In this document: one piece after another, positions 25,748 to 34,518 of the stretch | Position numbering within the stretch: position 1 is the stretch's first letter | Layout of the letters: each line of letters starts with the position of its first letter | Source of the DNA: Bacteroidales bacterium | GTDB taxonomy: Bacteria > Bacteroidota > Bacteroidia > Bacteroidales > P3 | Direction of reading: 5' to 3' | NCBI GenBank assembly: GCA_017480145.1 | Contig: JAFVBF010000081.1 | Location: 1-38,982 of the forward strand | Length of the DNA: 38,982 nucleotides | Notes under the pieces: model-generated | Database searches by the model: none | Seen by the model: the letters and a program-made list of their open reading frames with translations, nothing else | What the model was told of the DNA's origin: nothing | Program-made: the position numbers and the translations under genes

Positions 25748-26599
25748 TCATTCTTTTTCTCTGCCCTGCACGATGCGGGAGCCCGCAGGCACATCGTGGG
25801 TTATCCAGGTGTTGCCCCCGATGACGCTATCGTGACCGATACGCACGCGTCCCAAAATGGAAGCGTTGCTGTAGATGGTCACGTTGTCCTCCACGATGGG
25901 GTGGCGCGGCTCGTTGATAGGATTGCCTTGCAGATCGTAATGGAAGTTGCGAGCACCCAAGGTAACGCCTTGATACAGCATGACATGATTGCCAATAATG
26001 GTAGTCTCGCCTATGACAACCCCGGTGCCATGGTCTATGGCAAAGTACTCTCCTATCTGTGCGGCTGGATGGATGTCGATGCCTGTGGCGGAATGGGCCA
26101 TTTCGGTGATGATGCGTGGCAGCAGGGGGATGCCGAGGTTCAGCATCTCGTGGGCGGAACGGTAGTGTGCCATGGCTTCCACCACGGGATAGCAAAAAAC
26201 AGCCTCGATATGGCTGCCGGCAGCGGGGTCGTTATGGGTCACGGCGGAGACGTCAGTGAGAAGCAGCCGCTTGATTTCGGGCAGCCGCTGAAGAAAACGC
26301 TGTGCCAGCTGCTCTGCCTGCGGGTGGGCCTCCTCACAGCTGATGCGCTGGGTGGAGGCTATGCCATGACAAGTCTGTTCCAGCAACAATTGGTAGGCCT
26401 TGGCGGTGTCATCGAAAATGTCGCTGCCATAGAACTGGGGAAAGATAACACCCTTGATGTGTGCCATCAATTCTCGCAGTGTCTCGATGCAGGGCAGTTC
26501 AAAATGGGTGCGCAGATTCATGGCGCGTTCGGTAGGCTTCACGGCCATCAGTTGTCTTGCGATGTCGTTGATTATGTTTGATGCGGTGTCTGTTGTCAT
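25748..26599 (-). CDS. cysE: Serine O-acetyltransferase
   Basis: CysE acetylates serine with acetyl-CoA to give O-acetylserine for CysK. The 283-residue product has the N-terminal helical domain (VFCYPVVEAMAHYRSAHEM) and a left-handed beta-helix of hexapeptide repeats (ATGIDIHPAAQIGEYFAIDHGTGVVIGETTIIGNHVMLYQGVTLGA), ending IVEDNVTIYSNASILGRVRIG. It converges on cysK. A -7 box at 26866-26873 would give a leader of about 260 bases. Confidence 0.94.
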   Translation of the reverse strand: MTTDTASNIINDIARQLMAVKPTERAMNLRTHFELPCIETLRELMAHIKGVIFPQFYGSDIFDDTAKAYQLLLEQTCHGIASTQRISCEEAHPQAEQLAQRFLQRLPEIKRLLLTDVSAVTHNDPAAGSHIEAVFCYPVVEAMAHYRSAHEMLNLGIPLLPRIITEMAHSATGIDIHPAAQIGEYFAIDHGTGVVIGETTIIGNHVMLYQGVTLGARNFHYDLQGNPINEPRHPIVEDNVTIYSNASILGRVRIGHDSVIGGNTWITHDVPAGSRIVQGREKE

Positions 26600-26865
26600 G
26601 GTTGCAAGGTTGTTGTTTGTCTTCAGAGTGTCAGTGGAGGGCCTCGGGCCGCTTATGCTCAGCGTTGGGAGGGAGGCCCGCTGTTATCGCCATCGTTGTC
26701 AGGTCCTAATGCCATAGGGGTCTCCAATGTTATATGGGGTACTGCTTCATATAAAATATGCTCCGCAAAGACCAGGCTATGTTGGGCTGTGACTCCTGCT
26801 AAGTCCTTTCGACGATGGGCAATGTCAACTTCAATTCCTCAGATGTCGTTCTATATATGACTTTG
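26600..26865 (-). promoter_or_regulatory. Long leader region of cysE, content unknown
   Basis: This is the stretch between the only TAnnTTTG box upstream and the cysE start. It holds no recognised riboswitch. On the minus strand a small open frame of 18 codons (MALGPDNDGDNSGPPSQR) lies near 26657-26713. There are partial GC-rich inverted segments near 26641-26680. Regulation is not shown by the sequence. Confidence 0.35.
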
Positions 26866-26873
26866 CAAAAGTA
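26866..26873 (-). promoter_or_regulatory. -7 box upstream of cysE
   Basis: CAAAAGTA is TACTTTTG on the minus strand, an exact TAnnTTTG match. No -33 TTTG is seen at the right spacing. Confidence 0.5.
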
Positions 26874-26948
26874 CACATTTTCACTTGTTACTGTCCCCTA
26901 AAACTGTAGCGGACTTCTGCGTGGTCAAAGCGGCAGAGAGGGAAAGGG

Positions 26949-27770
26949 CTATTCAGCAGGCAGCTTGGTTAGGTCGGCCTGTATGAGGCAGTGGTCACTG
27001 AGTAGCGGGTTGTTGGTGATAGAGACATGCCCTACGGAAAAACCCTTGGTGATGATGTTGTCAAGACAACTGCGGGGATTGGAACCTGCGGGGTAGGTGC
27101 GAATGTCTCCCAGATAGCCATGGTTGGCCATGTCGTAGCCTGCTTGGGCGAAAGCATCGTATTCGGCTGTCTTCGAAGTGTTCCAGTCGGCACACATGAT
27201 GACATATTTGTCATTTCGGAAAGCCTCTATGATTTCCTGAATCTGGATGGCGCGATATGGCTCGCCATTCTCGCCCTGATTCCAATCCAGATGTGTGGAA
27301 ACAACCTTTACGGTATCTCCGTCGAGAAGCAAGGTGGTGACAAGATAATAGCGACGCTGCACCATCTTGGAGAACATCACGGTGTCGGTGTAAAGGACCC
27401 GGAGTCCGTTGCTGAAGATTGCGTTGCAGTTGTAACTATACTTTGGCCCCACTTGTGCGTCACGATAGTTGGAGAGGATGGCTTCGCGGGCCTCCACGGC
27501 TGGTTTGTCCTCTGTTGCATTGACCATCAACGGATTGTACTCTACGAGAGCGAGAATGTCGGCATTCACCTCGTTAAGTAGCGCGCGGTAGGCTTGTTTG
27601 TTAAAATCCAGCACGTCATGGGTGAGTTTGGTGTCGCCAGACTTGCCGAGGGCGAAGTGCCCGATGTTCCAACTGGCCACAGTAATCTTTGAAAAATGCC
27701 GCTCTTGGGCACTGAGACTGACAGCCAGGAGTGATGCCGATAGGAGCAATAGAATCTTCTTCATATTCAT
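26949..27770 (-). CDS. Secreted endonuclease/exonuclease/phosphatase-family protein
   Basis: The 273-residue product has a signal peptide (KKILLLLSASLLAVSLSAQ) and EEP-fold motifs: TVASWNIGHF, ADILALVEYN, VVSTHLDWNQG, MCADWNTS, and LLSDHCLIQADL at the C-terminus. Those hold the expected Asn, Glu, Asp/Asn and terminal SDH residues. EEP proteins cut phosphodiester bonds in nucleic acids or lipids; the substrate is unknown. Start is either 27770 (MNMKK) or 27764 (MKK). No TAnnTTTG box was found upstream. Confidence 0.85.
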   Translation of the reverse strand: MNMKKILLLLSASLLAVSLSAQERHFSKITVASWNIGHFALGKSGDTKLTHDVLDFNKQAYRALLNEVNADILALVEYNPLMVNATEDKPAVEAREAILSNYRDAQVGPKYSYNCNAIFSNGLRVLYTDTVMFSKMVQRRYYLVTTLLLDGDTVKVVSTHLDWNQGENGEPYRAIQIQEIIEAFRNDKYVIMCADWNTSKTAEYDAFAQAGYDMANHGYLGDIRTYPAGSNPRSCLDNIITKGFSVGHVSITNNPLLSDHCLIQADLTKLPAE

Positions 27771-28019
27771 TCACTGATTTTTATAGGTTTGCCAATGCAT
27801 TAAATCCAACTATACAATACCTGATATATTACTTTAATTTATTGTCATATAATCAATTCGCAACAAATATCTCGAATTTCATCATTAGTAAATGTACGAT
27901 TTTTGGCAGGAATAGGACGATGGGAATTTTATTGAGGCAATTGGGGACTTCATCTTTTGCAGTATTTTACTATTTTGTCCATTTCTCGGATATGTGGGGA
28001 GTGGGGATGCGGGGGTGAG

Positions 28020-28047
28020 TTGAGTTCGGCGATTTTTTGTACCTTTG
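28020..28047 (+). promoter_or_regulatory. Promoter for lepA
   Basis: TTG at 28020-28022, 17 bases, then TACCTTTG at 28040-28047, 20 bases before the lepA ATG. The stretch 27771-28019 before it is AT-rich and holds no gene I can support. Confidence 0.65.
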
Positions 28048-28066
28048 CAGTTTCTATTCACTCGGT

Positions 28067-29866
28067 ATGAAGAACATTCGCAACTTTTGCATTATCGCGC
28101 ATATCGACCATGGCAAGAGCACGCTGGCCGATAGACTTTTGGAATACACCAACACCGTGTCGCAGAGGGAGATGCAGGCTCAGGTGCTGGACGATATGGA
28201 TCTGGAGAAAGAGCGCGGCATCACTATCAAAAGCCACGCTATACAGATGAACTACGGCCGTACAAAGGAGGGGCAGAAAGAGGATTATGTGTTGAATCTT
28301 ATCGACACACCGGGTCATGTGGACTTTAGCTATGAGGTAAGCCGCTCTATTGCAGCCTGCGAGGGTGCTCTGCTGGTAGTTGACGCAACGCAGGGCATAC
28401 AGGCTCAGACCATTTCAAATCTATACCTCGCGCTGGAGAATGATTTAGAAATCATTCCGGTGATGAACAAGATTGATCTTGACAGTGCCATGGTGGAGGA
28501 GGTAGCCGATGAAATCATGGATTTGCTGGGCTGTGGACGAGAGGACATTCTGGCCGTGAGTGCCAAAACCGGCGTAGGGGTTCCGGCAGTCCTTGAGGCC
28601 ATAGTGGATCGCATACCAGCTCCCAAAGGTGACGAAAACGCACCGTTGCAGGCACTTGTGTTCGACTCGGTCTTCAACCCCTTTCGTGGCATTATCAGCT
28701 ATTTCCGCATTATGAATGGCACCCTGCGCACGGGCGACTGGGTCAAGTTTGTCAGCACAGAGAAAGACTACCATGCCGACGAGATTGGCGTGTTGCGACT
28801 CAACATGGAGCCACGCAAGGAGTTGCGTGCAGGCAATGTGGGGTACATCATCAGTGGCATCAAGACCAGCAGCGAGGTTCGCGTTGGCGATACCATCACC
28901 CATGTGCAGAGTCCCTGCACGGAGGCTATTGCAGGCTTTGAGTCGGTAAAGCCGATGGTTTTTGCTGGCGTCTATCCAGTTGATACTGATGACTATGAAG
29001 AGCTTCGTGCTTCGATAGAGAAGTTGCAGCTTAATGATGCGTCGCTCACCTTCGAGCCTGAGAGTTCGCTGGCTTTAGGATTTGGATTCCGCTGCGGATT
29101 CCTCGGCCTGCTGCACATGGAGATAATCCAGGAACGGCTGACGAGGGAGTTCAATATGGATGTTATTACCACGGTTCCCAATGTGCAGTACAAGGTGAAA
29201 CTGACCAACGGATCGGAAATTGACGTCTACAACCCCTCGGGAATGCCGGAGCCAAACAATATAGCAGAAGTGTATGAGCCTTACATCCACGCACAGATTA
29301 TCACCAAGTCTGACTATATCGGGCCAGTGATAAAGCTCTGCATGGACAAGCGTGGCATACTGAAGAACCAGACGTATCTAACTACCGACCGCATCGAGAT
29401 TACTTTCGACCTGCCGTTGGGCGAGGTGGTGTTTGACTTCTACGACAAGCTGAAAAGCATCTCGAAGGGATATGCCTCATTTGACTACTATCTCAATGGC
29501 TACAAGCCCTCCAAGCTTGTCAAACTCGAAATCCTCCTCAATGGAGACCCCGTGGACGCACTATCTACGCTGACCTTTATTGACAATGCCTACGGCATAG
29601 GTCGCCGTATGTGTGAGAAACTGAAGGACCTTATTCCCCGCCAGCAGTTTGACGTGGCCATACAAGCGGCCATAGGCAGCAAAATCATTGCCCGCGAGAC
29701 CGTGAGACAGGTGCGTAAGGACGTTACGGCCAAGTGCTATGGCGGCGATATTACGCGCAAGCGCAAACTTTTGGAGAAGCAGAAAGAGGGCAAAAAACGT
29801 ATGCGCCAGGTGGGCAACGTCGAGGTTCCCCAAAGTGCTTTCCTCGCCGTCCTAAAGCTGGACTAA
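28067..29866 (+). CDS. lepA: Elongation factor 4 (LepA), ribosome-associated GTPase
   Basis: The 599-residue product has the full family length and G motifs: AHIDHGKST (G1), ERGITIKSH (G2), DTPGHVDF (G3), NKID (G4). The LepA-specific C-terminal domain follows ([25 protein letters not shown] earlier, and the Lys/Arg-rich end [21 protein letters not shown]). LepA acts on translating or assembling ribosomes. The start at 28067 ([16 protein letters not shown]) is the family start; an upstream in-frame ATG at 28037 overlaps the -7 box. Confidence 0.97.
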   Translation: MKNIRNFCIIAHIDHGKSTLADRLLEYTNTVSQREMQAQVLDDMDLEKERGITIKSHAIQMNYGRTKEGQKEDYVLNLIDTPGHVDFSYEVSRSIAACEGALLVVDATQGIQAQTISNLYLALENDLEIIPVMNKIDLDSAMVEEVADEIMDLLGCGREDILAVSAKTGVGVPAVLEAIVDRIPAPKGDENAPLQALVFDSVFNPFRGIISYFRIMNGTLRTGDWVKFVSTEKDYHADEIGVLRLNMEPRKELRAGNVGYIISGIKTSSEVRVGDTITHVQSPCTEAIAGFESVKPMVFAGVYPVDTDDYEELRASIEKLQLNDASLTFEPESSLALGFGFRCGFLGLLHMEIIQERLTREFNMDVITTVPNVQYKVKLTNGSEIDVYNPSGMPEPNNIAEVYEPYIHAQIITKSDYIGPVIKLCMDKRGILKNQTYLTTDRIEITFDLPLGEVVFDFYDKLKSISKGYASFDYYLNGYKPSKLVKLEILLNGDPVDALSTLTFIDNAYGIGRRMCEKLKDLIPRQQFDVAIQAAIGSKIIARETVRQVRKDVTAKCYGGDITRKRKLLEKQKEGKKRMRQVGNVEVPQSAFLAVLKLD

Positions 29867-29971
29867 GTCGCTTCCCATGCCGATGGACATTTGCGCTACA
29901 GCCGCCGTGTCGGGATAGAGCCATTCGGCCTGCTGAAATCTATCCCCCAACGACTCGGCAGCAACGTGTCC

Positions 29972-29998
29972 TTGATACGTAATTATTTTGTACCTTTG
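29972..29998 (+). promoter_or_regulatory. Promoter for the DUF7935-ogt pair
   Basis: TTG at 29972-29974, 16 bases, then TACCTTTG at 29991-29998; 41 bases before the next start codon. Confidence 0.6.
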
Positions 29999-30039
29999 CG
30001 GCGTTTTCTTTAAGGGTCAAATATTAATCGCTATTCATC

Positions 30040-30585
30040 ATGTCACCACTCCTTTCTTGTATTATCATCGTTTTGACTGCATTACTTTCGGTGGGTCTTA
30101 CGGGATTCCTGTTTTACTTGATTATCAAGCATTACTTCGACAACCAGCAGAATGCACGGATGCTGGAGATGAAGATTGACGAGCGGCGCGAGACGCTGCG
30201 AGTGGTCTCCCCCATACGCCTGCAGGCCTACGAGCGCATGGTGCTCTTTATGGAACGCATCTCACCCAGCAGTTTGGTGATGCGATGCTATCGTCCTGGC
30301 ATGGATGCCGTACAACTGCGCAGTGCCCTGACCTCCGACATTCGCCGCGAATGGGAGCACAACCTCAGCCAGCAGGTCTATATGTCCAACGAGGCTTGGG
30401 CCAAGATTCGTACTGCCAAAGAAGAGATGCTGAGTTTGGTGAACAATTCGGCTCAAGCCATCCCGGCTGATGCCACGCCCGACACGCTTGCCGGCGTCAT
30501 CTTTGCCACTATGGCCAAGGACCGCAATCCCATTGACGAGGCCGTGGAATTTCTGAAAGCCGAAATCAAGGAGCATTTTGAGTAG
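30040..30585 (+). CDS. Conserved membrane-anchored protein, DUF7935-like
   Basis: The 181-residue protein has one N-terminal membrane segment (about residues 5-31) followed by a charged helical cytoplasmic domain with PIRLQAYERMVLFMERISP, EWEHNLSQQVYMSNEAWAKI and DEAVEFLKAEIKEHFE. This matches a conserved Bacteroidetes family that I recall as DUF7935. Its function is unknown. It ends 6 bases before ogt, so the two are likely cotranscribed. Confidence 0.7.
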   Translation: MSPLLSCIIIVLTALLSVGLTGFLFYLIIKHYFDNQQNARMLEMKIDERRETLRVVSPIRLQAYERMVLFMERISPSSLVMRCYRPGMDAVQLRSALTSDIRREWEHNLSQQVYMSNEAWAKIRTAKEEMLSLVNNSAQAIPADATPDTLAGVIFATMAKDRNPIDEAVEFLKAEIKEHFE

Positions 30586-30591
30586 TTCCCA

Positions 30592-31137
30592 ATGGTGTCT
30601 CCCCCAAAAGCTCATCAAGGCATCCTGAGCATTGACCGATACGCTTCGCCCTGTGGGCAACTGTCCGTGGGCGGTATTGATGGGCAAATATGCCTCTGCG
30701 AATGGGACGAACCTCTGCGCATGAAGCGCAGCCTGAATCGGCTGTACAGATTTCTCGGTATAACTGTTGAGGAAGCGGCCTCTCCAGTAACCGACAGGGC
30801 CTTCCGACAGTTAGATGAGTATTTTGCCGGTCAGCGCAAAGCATTCAGCCTCCCGCTCCGCATGGTTGGCACACCTTTCCAGATGGAAGTGTGGAACCTG
30901 TTGACTGCCATAGACTATGGCAATACAACCAACTACAAGTGGCTTTCCGAACAGATGAAATCTCCACAGGCCGTTCGTGCCGTGGCAGCCGCTATAGGTG
31001 CCAATCCCATGAGCATCCTAATACCCTGCCACCGCGTTGTTGGCTCCGATGGCAGCCTTACGGGCTATGCCGGAGGGCTGTCCGCCAAGCATTATCTGTT
31101 AGCGTTAGAAAAGCGGCATTCCGACTCCCCTCGGTAG
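30592..31137 (+). CDS. ogt: Methylated-DNA-protein cysteine methyltransferase
   Basis: The protein removes O6-methyl groups from guanine by transfer to its own cysteine. The 181-residue product has the active site IPCHRVVGSDGSLTGYAGG and the DNA-binding helix-turn-helix region before it (FQMEVWNLLTAIDYGNTTNYKWLSEQM, AVRAVAAAIGANP). There is no Ada regulatory domain, so Ogt type. It follows the DUF7935 gene by 6 bases. Confidence 0.93.
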   Translation: MVSPPKAHQGILSIDRYASPCGQLSVGGIDGQICLCEWDEPLRMKRSLNRLYRFLGITVEEAASPVTDRAFRQLDEYFAGQRKAFSLPLRMVGTPFQMEVWNLLTAIDYGNTTNYKWLSEQMKSPQAVRAVAAAIGANPMSILIPCHRVVGSDGSLTGYAGGLSAKHYLLALEKRHSDSPR

Positions 31138-31141
31138 GCAA

Positions 31142-31189
31142 GCCCTCAGTTCTTTGGATTCGTCCTACGGAGCAGCCGCCAAAGAGGGC
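31142..31189. terminator. Possible bidirectional hairpin between convergent genes
   Basis: GCCCTC and CTTTGG (31142-31147, 31152-31157) pair with CCAAAG and GAGGGC (31179-31189), leaving a 4-base bulge. No T-run; supported mainly by position between two stop codons. Confidence 0.4.
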
Positions 31190-31190
31190 A

Positions 31191-31601
31191 TTATGCGCGA
31201 GGCACAAAATCAATCATGACGTGCTGTTCGTCAAAATGGATGTCCTTCAGTTCAATGCGTCCCAGCAGCTGTACCATTTGGGGGTTGCGCCCCAGCATAA
31301 TCATGAGGCGGCAGCCATCCAGAGGCTCTATCATGTCGCCGCCGGGTTGGTCTTTGACTTTGTTCAGGGCGGTGCGAATCATGAATTCGATGCCAGCCCC
31401 ACCATCGTATGAAAGGAATATCGTGTTGCCCTCTATGCTGTCCACCGTGATGTCAAGACCCACAGAAGTGGTTTTGAAAAGAACATTGACCTCATAGCTG
31501 ATACGCACCGTGTGAGTGCCGCTATAGCTAAGAGGCAGGTTCTTGCCCGTCTTGGCGGCTATCATGTTTTGTATTTCTAAAAAAGAGAGTTTCAGCTGCA
31601 T
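31191..31601 (-). CDS. Unknown conserved-looking protein
   Basis: I do not recognise this 136-residue protein. It has no signal peptide or membrane segment. It alternates short hydrophobic strands with charged turns (HTVRISYEVNVLF, VGLDITVDSIEGNTIFLSYDGG, LKDIHFDEQHVMIDFV), suggesting a beta-rich fold, and has one amphipathic helix (GIEFMIRTALNKV). Coding character is supported by normal composition and by lying 54 bases downstream of rlmH on the same strand. It looks like the last gene of the purF-rlmH unit. Confidence 0.65.
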   Translation of the reverse strand: MQLKLSFLEIQNMIAAKTGKNLPLSYSGTHTVRISYEVNVLFKTTSVGLDITVDSIEGNTIFLSYDGGAGIEFMIRTALNKVKDQPGGDMIEPLDGCRLMIMLGRNPQMVQLLGRIELKDIHFDEQHVMIDFVPRA

Positions 31602-31655
31602 ATTCGATTGGTGTTTGGATGTCTATGAGGGCAATGCCCCCTCCGTTCTTCAATA

Positions 31656-32129
31656 TTATTCGTTGTGATATTTTTCGCCCTTGAGTATGGTGAAAGCCCT
31701 ATACAGTTGCTCAATGAAGAAAAGGCGTACCATCTGATGGGTGAGCGTCATTCGTGAAAGGGAGATTTTGTCATGGGCTGCGGCATATACTTCGGGGGCA
31801 AAGCCAAAGGCACCACCTACGACAAAGGCCAGGGTACGGATTCCGGCATTCATCTGTTTTTGCAGAAACTGAGAGAACTGAACAGAACTGTGTTCGCTGC
31901 CGTGTTCGTCCAGCAGGACGATGCGGTCGCAGCCCTCCAAATGGCGCAGCAGCAGCTGCGCCTCTCGCATTCTTACCTCGTCGGGCGAGGCATTCTTCTG
32001 GTCTTTAAGTGCGGGGATGACCTCCATCTCAAAGCGGACATAATGTTTCAGCCGTGAAGCGTATTCCTCTATGCCTGTTTGTAGGTAGGTCGCATCGGTC
32101 TTGCCGACTACAAGGAGCTTGATGTTCAT
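31656..32129 (-). CDS. rlmH: 23S rRNA (pseudouridine1915-N3)-methyltransferase RlmH
   Basis: RlmH methylates pseudouridine 1915 of 23S rRNA, using SAM. The 157-residue product has the full family length and its trefoil-knot motifs: VLLDEHGSEHSS, FVVGGAFGFAPEV and the C-terminal SLSRMTLTHQMVRLFFIEQLYRAF ending LKGEKYHNE. Its ATG overlaps the purF stop by four bases (ATGA), so translational coupling is likely. Confidence 0.96.
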   Translation of the reverse strand: MNIKLLVVGKTDATYLQTGIEEYASRLKHYVRFEMEVIPALKDQKNASPDEVRMREAQLLLRHLEGCDRIVLLDEHGSEHSSVQFSQFLQKQMNAGIRTLAFVVGGAFGFAPEVYAAAHDKISLSRMTLTHQMVRLFFIEQLYRAFTILKGEKYHNE

Positions 32130-34006
32130 TGCCGTCCCATGCGGAAGTTCTCGTAGTAATCAACAAAGGTTCTGTAAAGACGCTTCATGCCGCCGGGAGT
32201 GGGATAGTCTCCGCTGAAGTACCAGTCTCCCTGATTGTCGGGGCAGGCTTGATGCAGGCCGTCCAGCGTTTGGAAGATGCACTCCACGGGCACGGGATTG
32301 CCCGCGGCCACCAGCTCACATATTTTTTTAGAGATATCATCGTCAGAGAAAGGCGCATAAATGGCCTTTACATAGTTTTCGACACATTGCTCTTTGGGCA
32401 GCACCTCGGCGGCCTTGCATTGACGATAGACTTCGTCGATGATGCTGGTCATGCCTCTCTCTTCGAGCAGTGCGATAGCGGCTTTGAAAGCAATGAAGTC
32501 GTGCATGTTGGACATGTCGATGCCGTAGAAGTCGGGATAGCGCACTTGGGGCGAGCTGGAAACGATGATGAGCTTTTTGGGACGAAGACGGGAGAGTATC
32601 TTTATAATGCTGTTTTTCAATGTAGTTCCTCTCACAATACTGTCGTCAATAACCACCAGATTGTCCTCATGGTCGCGGATGATGCCATAGGTGACATCAT
32701 AGACATGGGCGGCCATATCGTTGCGCGAACTGTTCTCGGTGATGAATGTGCGGAGCTTGATGTCCTTGATGGCCACTTTTTCCGAGCGCACCCGCGAGCT
32801 AAGTATTTTGCGGATAGTCTCTTCGGTCAGCTCCTGCTTGGACAGTTCGGCGATAGCCTGGGCTTTCTGCATGTTGAGTTGGTCTTCAAAGCCATGCAAC
32901 ATGCCATAGTAGGCTACCTCGGCGGTGTTGGGAATAAAGGAGATAACCGTGTTGAGCAGGTCGTTGTCGCAGGCTTTCAGGATGGCTGGCACTAAGTTGT
33001 ATCCCAGGCGTTTCCTCTCCTGGTAGATGTCCTTGTCACTGCCGCGTGAGAAATAGATTCGTTCAAACGAACACTTGCTGGTGACAGGCTTGGGCTCCAG
33101 AATCTGCTCCACCGACACCTCGTTGGCCTTATTGACCAGAATGGCCTGTCCGGGTTGGAGTTCGTGAACATCCTCCACCAGAACATTCATGGCCGTCATG
33201 ATGACCGGGCGTTCGGAGGCCACCACAACCACCTCGTCATCTTTGTAATAGAATGCTGGGCGAATGCCCCATGGGTCGCGCAGGCTGAACATCTGTCCGC
33301 TGCCGTTCATGCCGCAAATCACGTAGCCGCCATCCCAATAGGGAGCGCACTGGCGAAGCACCCGCGCAATCTCCATACGATTTTCCGTATATTGGTTCAG
33401 GGCCAGTCCTGTCAGCCCTTGCTCCTTGCCTTCCATGTAGAGGCGGTCCACTTCGCGGTCCAGCCTGTGTCCCAGCTGCTCCAGCAACACGAAGGTGTCC
33501 CCCGTTCCGCGGGGGTTCTGCCCCTTGGCCACAATCATGTCAAAAACCTCGTCAGTATTGGTCAGATTGAAATTTCCGCAGATGGAGAGGCTTTTGGTGC
33601 GGTAGTTGTCGCGACGCACCAGTGGGTGCAGAAATTGTGTACCCTGCCGCCCTGTGGTGCTGTAGCGCAGATGGCCCATGTACATGTTGCCGGCGAAAGC
33701 CGTCTTAAGCAGAGAGTCGCCATAGGCTTCGGACTGTTGTATCTTGCGTGCTGCCTCATCAAAAATCTCGCTGATGGCGCCACTGCCCATGGCGCGCTCG
33801 CGGAAGATATACTCTTCGCCAACAGGCACTTCGGTCTTGATGCAGGCTATGCCCGCACCGTCCTGCCCGCGGTTGTGCTGTTTCTCCATGAGGAGGTAGA
33901 GCTTGTTGAGGCCGTAACGCCACGTTCCGTAATGCTCTTGGTAATAAGACAGCGGCTTCAGCAGTCGCACCATTGCGATACCGCATTCATGTTTAAGCAT
34001 TTCCAT
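32126..34006 (-). CDS. purF: Amidophosphoribosyltransferase, long Bacteroidetes form
   Basis: The enzyme catalyses the first committed step of purine synthesis, from PRPP and glutamine. The product from 34006 is 626 residues. The N-terminal glutaminase domain has the nucleophile Cys in HECGIAM after a short propeptide, NRGQDGAGIA and GHLRYSTTG. The PRPP motif VVIDDSIVRGTT lies in the C-terminal half. It is longer than E. coli PurF (about 505), as I recall for a Bacteroidetes subgroup, with about 100 extra C-terminal residues. Starts at 34006 (MEMLKHECG) or 34000 are both possible; 34036 overlaps the -7 box. Confidence 0.88.
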   Translation of the reverse strand: MEMLKHECGIAMVRLLKPLSYYQEHYGTWRYGLNKLYLLMEKQHNRGQDGAGIACIKTEVPVGEEYIFRERAMGSGAISEIFDEAARKIQQSEAYGDSLLKTAFAGNMYMGHLRYSTTGRQGTQFLHPLVRRDNYRTKSLSICGNFNLTNTDEVFDMIVAKGQNPRGTGDTFVLLEQLGHRLDREVDRLYMEGKEQGLTGLALNQYTENRMEIARVLRQCAPYWDGGYVICGMNGSGQMFSLRDPWGIRPAFYYKDDEVVVVASERPVIMTAMNVLVEDVHELQPGQAILVNKANEVSVEQILEPKPVTSKCSFERIYFSRGSDKDIYQERKRLGYNLVPAILKACDNDLLNTVISFIPNTAEVAYYGMLHGFEDQLNMQKAQAIAELSKQELTEETIRKILSSRVRSEKVAIKDIKLRTFITENSSRNDMAAHVYDVTYGIIRDHEDNLVVIDDSIVRGTTLKNSIIKILSRLRPKKLIIVSSSPQVRYPDFYGIDMSNMHDFIAFKAAIALLEERGMTSIIDEVYRQCKAAEVLPKEQCVENYVKAIYAPFSDDDISKKICELVAAGNPVPVECIFQTLDGLHQACPDNQGDWYFSGDYPTPGGMKRLYRTFVDYYENFRMGRQ

Positions 34007-34033
34007 CTTGCAAGGGATTGAGATTGAAGATAA

Positions 34034-34041
34034 CAAATGTA
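34034..34041 (-). promoter_or_regulatory. -7 box for purF-rlmH
   Basis: CAAATGTA is TACATTTG on the minus strand, 27 bases before the purF start. Confidence 0.55.
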
Positions 34042-34144
34042 CACTTTTTCTTTGATTTCTCTGCTCCCTATGCCCATTCCTTCAATATGGGTGTGTCCCA
34101 AAAGCCTTGCCCTATGTGTGGACGACATGCTTGCCCCACTCCTA

Positions 34145-34187
34145 CAGAAAAGAAGAAGAGGCATATCTTTTAGGATTTGCCTCTTCC
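34145..34187 (-). terminator. Terminator after tRNA-Asn
   Basis: On the minus strand GAAGAGGCA pairs with TGCCTCTTC (34179-34187 with 34156-34164), followed by the T-rich TTCTTTTCTG. Confidence 0.75.
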
Positions 34188-34191
34188 GTGC

Positions 34192-34265
34192 TCCCCAAGT
34201 AGGACTTGAACCTACGACCCCCTGATTAACAGTCAGGTGCTCTAACCAACTGAGCTATTGAGGAA
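34192..34265 (-). tRNA. tRNA-Asn (GTT)
   Basis: A 74-base cloverleaf on the minus strand: acceptor TCCTCAA with TTGGGGA, D-arm GCTC/GAGC, anticodon stem CCTGA/TCAGG around CTGTTAA giving GTT, T-arm GTAGG TTCAAGT CCTAC. Discriminator G. Confidence 0.96.
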
Positions 34266-34291
34266 GGTTTCGTTCTCTCGAAATCGGTTGC

Positions 34292-34322
34292 AAAAATACG
34301 ACTTTTTTCAATATTGACAAAA
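34292..34322 (-). promoter_or_regulatory. Promoter for tRNA-Asn
   Basis: On the minus strand TTTG (34319-34322), 19 bases, TATTTTTG (34292-34299): a full consensus match 27 bases before the tRNA. Confidence 0.8.
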
Positions 34323-34518
34323 AAAAATCATGGCAAGAGAACGCAAAATACCGTAAGACAATGTTGATCAAACAATAACGTACATATAATTATTTTCGAA
34401 CTCTCCTTCTTTCGCTGTGTCTTTATCAGCCTTTCGTGGTCCATCCGAGACTTTTTCCCCAAGCAATTGACGCATCATGAGGGCGGGCTTGCCCCGTCCC
34501 TTGCTGCGCAATAGGGAC

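Noticed and set aside
27731-28018. Open frame of 95 codons before lepA
   Set aside because: It overlaps the start of the EEP gene on the other strand and is rich in AT-driven residues; judged chance.
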